Shown here piece by piece: positions 1 through 4,100 of a stretch of 5,701 nucleotides of DNA. The stretch is from UBA3210 sp963648895 (GTDB lineage: Bacteria; Bacillota_I; Bacilli_A; RFN20; CAG-449), in NCBI GenBank assembly GCA_963648895.1, contig CAVJGK010000098.1:1-5701 (forward strand), written 5' to 3'. Each line of letters starts with the position of its first letter. The first letter of the stretch is position 1. The notes beneath the pieces were generated by a model, which was not told the DNA's origin, did not search any database, and saw only the letters and a program-made list of their open reading frames with translations. Position numbers and translations under genes: made by a program.

Positions 1-1338
1 CTTGTTTCTTAGTATTTCATTATTTTTATCGTTTTTATCGATAATTTCTAGAATAAGTTTATCATTTGGTTGTTTCTTTTCATCAAAATTAAATAGTTCA
101 TAAATCCTTCTTGTTGATTTAGCGATTTCTTCATTATTACCAAGTCTCAAATAAGGAAAAGGAACTTCCTTATCTTTGTATCTAAAAGATAATTTTTCTT
201 TAATTCCATTAACTGGAGTATTATTTGAAGAACATACTAAAACTGATTTATTTTGAACAAATGCGCATAATAAAACATTTAATATCGTTTGTGTTTTACC
301 AGTTCCTGGAGGACCTTGAACATAAGTAACAGGTTGACTCATCGAATTATATAAAACTCTCATTTGATCAATGTTCACTTTACCATCATAAATAACTAAT
401 GAAGGTTTCTTACGATTAAGACTTTTTCTAGTTAAATTACCAAAGAAAGCTTCTAAAGGTCTTTCCATAGTTTTTTCAAAATATTCTTTTTCAATTTCTT
501 GATATGATTCTTGTAGATTAACCGGTATATCTCTTTGTAATAACATGATATATGGTCTAGTATCGATCATTTCTTGTCCATATAAATGTGATTCTATTTC
601 TTCTCTACATTCTTGATATTCATCTTTAAATTTAGCGATGAATTCTTCAACCGTTCCATCGATATATTTTTGCAAAGAATTCTTAGTTCCATCAATTAAA
701 AATGATTGATTGAATAATAATCTTGAACTAACTATTAATGTCTTTTCTTTTGGATTATATGTTAAAGGATAATAACAAATTACATATTTATTAGAATTTT
801 TACTAATTGCAAAAACAGATATAATAAGTTCATTATAAGTATTGAATGTATCTCCGCGATGGTATACTTTTTCAATTAATATATTTTCTTGTGTTTGATC
901 TAAATGCAATACTTTTTCTTTTCTCAAAGTAGCTAAATCAATACCAGGAATCATACAATAATCTTTTTGGTATGGATCATTATCAAGGACGCTACATTCT
1001 TGGTAATAATTTAAAATATTATTATTGAAATTATCATAATGGAGCCATTCAGGACTATTTTTCTCTAACATTGTATATAATTTTTCAGGTACATCGTAAC
1101 TTGCGAAATATAAAGTTTCCGCTTTTAAAATGCCTTCGAATTTAATAGGTGTATTATCTAATGTTTCAGATGATTTGTAATTGTTATAAACATCGCATAT
1201 TAGAAGTTTCTTATTAGGATTTATATCTTTAATCGCAATCCAAAAGTAAGTGACTTCACCACTTGAATTTTTATATTCAATGTCAATCCATTTACCTTCT
1301 TTAATCCCTTTAGATAAAGTTTCCGCGATATTTCTCAT
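1..1338 (-). CDS. Superfamily 1 DNA/RNA helicase, N-terminal 446 residues (C-terminus cut by window edge)
   Basis: The frame opens at an ATG at 1338, preceded by a very good Shine-Dalgarno site, and reads 446 codons without a stop to the window edge, so the gene is partial. Residues 342-349 are GPPGTGKT, the Walker A (motif I) of UvrD/Dna2/Upf1-like SF1 ATPases. It is preceded by a Q-motif-like NIDQMRVLY (322-330, Gln325) and followed by a motif Ia-like segment VLVCSSNNTPVNGIKEKL (366-383). The DExx box and motifs III-VI must lie beyond the window. Residues ~4-88 are an SH3-like, beta-rich stretch (KGIKEGKWIDIEYKNSSGE, then a PIKFEGILKAETL segment) that resembles a WYL domain; this is a judgement by eye. 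Residues ~90-320 match nothing I recognise. Helicase identity is confident, but substrate and pathway are not. From family knowledge it would be a cytoplasmic ATP-driven translocase, possibly in repair, RNA handling or defence. It appears to have its own promoter and is not co-transcribed with the lipoprotein gene. Confidence 0.9.
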   Translation of the reverse strand, partial: MRNIAETLSKGIKEGKWIDIEYKNSSGEVTYFWIAIKDINPNKKLLICDVYNNYKSSETLDNTPIKFEGILKAETLYFASYDVPEKLYTMLEKNSPEWLHYDNFNNNILNYYQECSVLDNDPYQKDYCMIPGIDLATLRKEKVLHLDQTQENILIEKVYHRGDTFNTYNELIISVFAISKNSNKYVICYYPLTYNPKEKTLIVSSRLLFNQSFLIDGTKNSLQKYIDGTVEEFIAKFKDEYQECREEIESHLYGQEMIDTRPYIMLLQRDIPVNLQESYQEIEKEYFEKTMERPLEAFFGNLTRKSLNRKKPSLVIYDGKVNIDQMRVLYNSMSQPVTYVQGPPGTGKTQTILNVLLCAFVQNKSVLVCSSNNTPVNGIKEKLSFRYKDKEVPFPYLRLGNNEEIAKSTRRIYELFNFDEKKQPNDKLILEIIDKNDKNNEILRNK

Positions 1339-1343
1339 TTGAT

Positions 1344-1350
1344 CACTTCC
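1344..1350 (-). promoter_or_regulatory. Shine-Dalgarno site of the SF1 helicase gene
   Basis: On the minus strand GGAAGTGATC precedes the ATG at 1338. It matches the canonical anti-16S sequence GGAGGTGATC at 9 of 10 positions, with 5 bases between GGAAGTG and the ATG. This decides the start codon. Confidence 0.85.
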
Positions 1351-1374
1351 AATATATAATTTCTAAAAAATCGA

Positions 1375-1388
1375 CTATTTATAGATAG
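1375..1388. repeat. Near-palindrome at the predicted transcription start of the helicase gene
   Basis: CTATTTATAGATAG is a 14-base dyad (CTAT-n-TATA-n-ATAG) with two non-matching positions. It lies directly downstream of the predicted -10 box, where a repressor could bind. It could also be chance in AT-rich DNA. Confidence 0.3.
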
Positions 1389-1397
1389 ATTATAACA
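1389..1397 (-). promoter_or_regulatory. Extended -10 promoter element of the SF1 helicase gene
   Basis: The minus strand reads TGTTATAAT, a perfect TGnTATAAT extended -10 for the housekeeping sigma factor. No good -35 is visible; the best is a T-rich TCTTTT about 18 bases upstream, which is tolerable with an extended -10. Initiation near 1382 would give a leader of about 44 bases. A second TATAAT at about 1471-1476, just after the upstream terminator, has only poorly spaced -35 candidates and is the weaker alternative. Confidence 0.55.
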
Positions 1398-1494
1398 TCT
1401 TTATAATTTTTTAAAAGATACAATTTGGATTTTAGTTGGATTTTTAGCATAAAATAGCAAAAAATCACATATTATAAAAACTTAAGCGTGTATC

Positions 1495-1532
1495 AAAAAA
1501 GCCTCTAGAGAATAAGGTTCTCTAAAAGGCTT
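1495..1532 (-). terminator. Rho-independent terminator after the CotH lipoprotein gene
   Basis: The minus-strand transcript folds into a stem of 13 Watson-Crick pairs and one G-U wobble, with a single bulged U (outer arms AAGCCT/AGGCTT, inner arms TAGAGAA/TTCTCTA) around the loop CCTTA. Six U follow at 1500-1495; the last two outer A-U pairs use part of that tract. There is no U-tract on the plus strand, so it is one-directional. It separates the lipoprotein and SF1 helicase transcription units. Confidence 0.9.
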
Positions 1533-1549
1533 ATATACGTTAAATTATT
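1520..1549 (-). repeat. Terminator-associated direct repeat, copy A
   Basis: On the minus strand this is AATAATTTAACGTATATA followed by AGCCTTTTAGAG. It matches 4070-4099 at 29 of 30 bases in the same orientation, and weaker similarity continues through the rest of the terminator (1495-1519 against 4050-4069, with a 4-base length difference in the loop). The first 18 bases lie outside the hairpin, so terminator function alone does not explain their conservation. Confidence 0.85.
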
Positions 1550-1566
1550 TATTAACTGATTAACGT
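1537..1566. repeat. Inverted repeat ACGTTAA/TTAACGT in the lipoprotein 3' UTR
   Basis: Perfect 7-base arms at 1537-1543 and 1560-1566 are separated by 16 bases. The left arm is part of the conserved terminator lead-in (copy A). The matching right arm is absent near copy B, so this hairpin is specific to the lipoprotein transcript. Confidence 0.5.
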
Positions 1567-1568
1567 TT

Positions 1569-1604
1569 AATATCTTCTATAAAATTTCAATAAAGGAAGA
1601 TATT
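1569..1604. repeat. Inverted repeat AATATCTTC/GAAGATATT just after the lipoprotein stop codon
   Basis: Perfect 9-base arms at 1569-1577 and 1596-1604 are separated by 18 AT-rich bases. The right-hand arm starts 6 bases after the stop codon on the minus strand. There is no U-tract after it, so it is not a terminator. It could be an RNA-stabilising hairpin or a protein-binding dyad. Confidence 0.55.
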
Positions 1605-1610
1605 GTAATT

Positions 1611-3950
1611 CTATTCTTCAGCTTTAACAATGTTAACGATAATTTCTAAATCACTTTTTACTTTAGTTATTCTATATGTATTTTCTTGTTGAGTATCATC
1701 AGGAGTTTTCAAATTTTTATATGAACCATTAATTGTGATAGATTCAATCTTATATCCAGAAGGAACAATTACTTTAAAATTAATTTGTCCCTCGCCTGTA
1801 GAATCTAATAATCCAGTATCAGAATTTCTCGCAAATGTTACTAAACTATTATCTGATTTCTTCGAATAGTCTTGAGTTTTATATATTTCAATAGAACCTT
1901 CATTATCTACAGAAAAAGTTGCTTTAAAAGCATTTTCATCGATAGTAACACCAAAGAATGCATCCATAGTTCTTGTTCTAGTTATAGCCCATGAAACAAT
2001 TTGAGTTTCATGATTGATATTTTTACTAGGAACACCAGTCCATTTTGTAGTTTCAGCATCATATAACATATCTGGTACCATATCAAAGAATGAACTAAAT
2101 TTTGAACTAATATTGCTTAATGATAAAGCATTTTCTCTTAATTCAGTATATCTTGCAACTACTTCATCATGATAATTAGACCATATCTTAGACCAAAGAT
2201 TATTTCCAGTATATGGGAACCAAGCATTGGCTGCATCATACTTGAACGATCCATCCCATACCATTCCCCATGTACCATCCATGTCGTACATACTAGGAAT
2301 CCATTTCTTTCCATCATATGTAGCCCATAACATATTTTTAGATGTATTATCACCTGCATAAATAAATGAAGTATAAATTAATGTATCTATTGCCGCTTCT
2401 ATATCTACATATTCTGATAATTGAGCTTTTAATGTTTCACCATCATTGTTGTTTAAAAAGTCCATAAATTCATTAAAACTATCCGCTACCCATGATGTAC
2501 CAATAGTTTCATCATCTTCTGTAGAACAATATTCAATTTCCCAACCATTAGACCAATCAGAACTAATATGTTCTTTAAGAGCGACAGAATTATTCCATGT
2601 ACCAGTACTAATTAAAGCTTGTTGAGTAGTTTCATCATCCATGCCAAACATATATCCATCTTTAGATAAATTTAAAGTATAAAGGCCTTGATAAGCACCA
2701 TTTTGGAAGACTAAAACAGGATATCCATCAACAGCCCCACCATTTGTTAGAGTGCTTAATTCTGTTTGAGTTTTTCTTGCTCTTACGATATCTCCCCAAA
2801 TATCACCTGATACAACATTTCTTGCTGCTGAATAATCTACATAATTAGCTTTTAATGTGTATTTACTTTGATTTCCGTAACCAGAGAATAATTCTACTTT
2901 ATATTTTTTACTATAATCCGTTCCAGGCTTATAAAATTTAATATTATAGTTTTTCTTAGGATAACCCGCAGAAGAGGATCCTTGAACTTTTAAAGTTGCA
3001 TCAGATTTAAATGATGTATCTCCTCCATCATATGAAGATGTAATTTTCACTTCATTAGTTTTAGAAATGCCAGTAAAATCACCATTTAAATTTATAACAG
3101 GAACACCTATATCTTCATATGTAATAGTATCATAGTATTCTTCTCCACAATATTTACATGTATATAATCCAGCTGAAGATACTCCTTCTATACTCGAAGT
3201 AGCTACTGATAATAATTCGCCTTTTGAGTGTTCTGTTTCTTCGTATTGGGCATATAGAGTAGTATCACTTAAAGCGATAAACGATTCATCAATGATTGAA
3301 TCATTTGTATCATTAAAACTCCAACCAATAAATTTCCATCCGTCCTTTGTAGGTGATTCAAAATCATTTATCTCTACTATTTCACCTTTGCAATAAGTAA
3401 GATCACTAACTAAACTACCATCATTAGTATCAAAGGAGATTGTAATAGATAATTTATTCAGCGCTAAATCCTTAATCCATTCTTCTTCACTACCAGGATA
3501 ATTAGGATAATTATCCATATAGATTTCATATGCTGATTTACCATTTAATCCATCTTTACCATCATTTCCGTTTAGTCCGTTTGTACCATCATTTCCATTA
3601 ATACCTTTAATATTGCCTTTTAATACCCATCCAGATTCGTCTTTAACATAATAATCATAGGTATCTAAATCAATATATGAATCATTAATATCACCTAGCT
3701 CTATTGTTGGGATACCATTTCCAGTTAGTACGCTAGCCCCATCTTTACCATTTACTCCGTTTTGACCCGCATCACCCTTGTCGCCTTTATCTCCCTTTTC
3801 GCCTTGGGCTCCTGTTTCACCGGTATCGCCTTTATCTCCTTTTTCACCTTTTTCACCAACTGCTGTCTTTGAAGAACATGATACAAGTGGAATAACAGAC
3901 GTACCTAATAATGACGTTAGTAACAAAGTACTTAATATAATTTTCTTCAT
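1611..3950 (-). CDS. Collagen-like CotH-domain lipoprotein (putative secreted protein kinase)
   Basis: This is a complete 779-residue gene; the ATG follows AGAAGG at a 7-base spacing and the stop is TAG. Residues 1-25 form a lipoprotein signal (MKK, hydrophobic core, lipobox LVSC with Cys25), so the product should be anchored outside the membrane. Residues 32-73 are 14 Gly-X-Y triplets rich in GEK/GDK. Residues 74-115 are a GDxYID...GW linker, and 116-139 are 8 more triplets. They are followed by a KSAYEIYMDN...GSEEEWI segment that often follows collagen-like stretches. Residues ~168-236 resemble an InlB/Flg_new repeat (FDTNDG, GWKFIGW, TTLYAQY). Residues 264-277 hold C265xxC268. The CotH domain spans ~284-668: QGSSSAGYPKKNYNIKF (323-339), KYTLKANYVDYSAARN (363-378), and MYDMDGTWG (554-562) with acidic residues expected to bind metal and nucleotide. 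A beta-rich domain (~670-779) ends the protein. CotH proteins are atypical secretory-pathway kinases; the substrate here is unknown. Activity is inferred and the fold assignment is confident. Confidence 0.92.
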   Translation of the reverse strand: MKKIILSTLLLTSLLGTSVIPLVSCSSKTAVGEKGEKGDKGDTGETGAQGEKGDKGDKGDAGQNGVNGKDGASVLTGNGIPTIELGDINDSYIDLDTYDYYVKDESGWVLKGNIKGINGNDGTNGLNGNDGKDGLNGKSAYEIYMDNYPNYPGSEEEWIKDLALNKLSITISFDTNDGSLVSDLTYCKGEIVEINDFESPTKDGWKFIGWSFNDTNDSIIDESFIALSDTTLYAQYEETEHSKGELLSVATSSIEGVSSAGLYTCKYCGEEYYDTITYEDIGVPVINLNGDFTGISKTNEVKITSSYDGGDTSFKSDATLKVQGSSSAGYPKKNYNIKFYKPGTDYSKKYKVELFSGYGNQSKYTLKANYVDYSAARNVVSGDIWGDIVRARKTQTELSTLTNGGAVDGYPVLVFQNGAYQGLYTLNLSKDGYMFGMDDETTQQALISTGTWNNSVALKEHISSDWSNGWEIEYCSTEDDETIGTSWVADSFNEFMDFLNNNDGETLKAQLSEYVDIEAAIDTLIYTSFIYAGDNTSKNMLWATYDGKKWIPSMYDMDGTWGMVWDGSFKYDAANAWFPYTGNNLWSKIWSNYHDEVVARYTELRENALSLSNISSKFSSFFDMVPDMLYDAETTKWTGVPSKNINHETQIVSWAITRTRTMDAFFGVTIDENAFKATFSVDNEGSIEIYKTQDYSKKSDNSLVTFARNSDTGLLDSTGEGQINFKVIVPSGYKIESITINGSYKNLKTPDDTQQENTYRITKVKSDLEIIVNIVKAEE
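3534..3605 (-). repeat. Second collagen-like stretch (8 Gly-X-Y triplets)
   Basis: Codons 116-139 of the lipoprotein read GIN GND GTN GLN GND GKD GLN GKS. This stretch is Asn/Asp-rich, unlike the Glu/Lys/Asp-rich first stretch. It leads straight into the SAYEIYMDN segment that typically ends such repeats. Confidence 0.85.
3732..3857 (-). repeat. First collagen-like stretch (14 Gly-X-Y triplets) with a 45-base internal repeat
   Basis: Codons 32-73 are an unbroken run of Gly-X-Y, mostly GEK and GDK, with no hydroxyproline-type GPP triplets. Charged pairs of this kind are known to stabilise bacterial triple helices. At DNA level 3781-3803 and 3826-3848 match at 21 of 23 bases with a 45-base period, and the stretch is visibly richer in G+C than its surroundings. 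Confidence 0.9.
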
Positions 3951-3957
3951 AATATTA

Positions 3958-3964
3958 CCTTCTT
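3958..3964 (-). promoter_or_regulatory. Shine-Dalgarno site of the lipoprotein gene
   Basis: The minus strand reads AAGAAGG, 7 bases before the ATG at 3950. The purine-rich core and spacing are normal and support this start, as does the lipoprotein signal that begins there. Confidence 0.8.
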
Positions 3965-3982
3965 TCTTTAAGCATTATTTCT

Positions 3983-4002
3983 GTTTCATATACAATTGAA
4001 AC
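3983..4002. repeat. Inverted repeat GTTTCA-n8-TGAAAC in the lipoprotein leader
   Basis: Perfect 6-base arms at 3983-3988 and 3997-4002 flank 8 AT-rich bases. The repeat lies between the predicted promoter and the Shine-Dalgarno site. It could be an operator for a transcription factor or a small leader hairpin. Confidence 0.45.
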
Positions 4003-4020
4003 CGTATACATATTTATTTA

Positions 4021-4048
4021 ATTATATATCAATACATAAAAAAGTAAA
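4021..4048 (-). promoter_or_regulatory. Predicted promoter of the lipoprotein gene
   Basis: A perfect -10 TATAAT (4026-4021) lies 16 bases after a moderate -35 TTTACT (4048-4043; 4 of 6 to TTGACA). Initiation would fall near 4014, giving a leader of about 64 bases. The -35 sits in the U-tract region of the upstream terminator, so the units are packed end to end. An alternative is -35 TTGATA (4032-4027) with a poor -10 TATACG (4008-4003) at an 18-base spacing. Confidence 0.5.
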
Positions 4049-4080
4049 CAAAAAGCCTTCCGAGATTAACTCTAAAAGGC
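4046..4080 (-). terminator. Rho-independent terminator after the SNF2 helicase gene
   Basis: Twenty bases after the TAG stop, the transcript folds as GCCTT/AAGGC, two U-G wobbles, one bulged A and GAG/CTC around the loop TTAAT, followed by TTTTTGTTT. The stem is weaker than its homologue at 1495-1532, so some readthrough into the lipoprotein gene is possible. Confidence 0.82.
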
Positions 4081-4099
4081 CTATATACGTTAAATTATT
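4070..4099 (-). repeat. Terminator-associated direct repeat, copy B
   Basis: This matches copy A at 1520-1549, differing only at 4081 (c) versus 1531 (t). It begins immediately beside the SNF2 stop codon (4101-4103), so its 18-base lead-in is entirely non-coding. Copies A and B lie exactly 2550 bases apart and bracket the lipoprotein promoter and gene. Confidence 0.85.
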
Positions 4100-4100
4100 C

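Noticed and set aside
2159..2359. 66-residue minus-strand frame inside the lipoprotein gene
   Set aside because: It is an alternate frame of the CotH-coding sequence, with no ribosome site or recognisable product.
3534..3857. Phage tail-fibre protein as the source of the collagen-like repeats
   Set aside because: The protein has a lipobox signal sequence and a CotH domain, and no phage structural genes adjoin it.
3778..3999. Plus-strand frame encoding a Pro/Ser-rich SPFSP-type peptide
   Set aside because: It is the antisense of the Gly-X-Y codons of the lipoprotein gene and has no ribosome site of its own.
1520..4099. Insertion sequence or CRISPR interpretation of the 30-base repeats
   Set aside because: There are only two copies, in direct orientation, with a 2.5 kb interval that encodes no transposase or cas gene; each copy is plainly part of a terminator.
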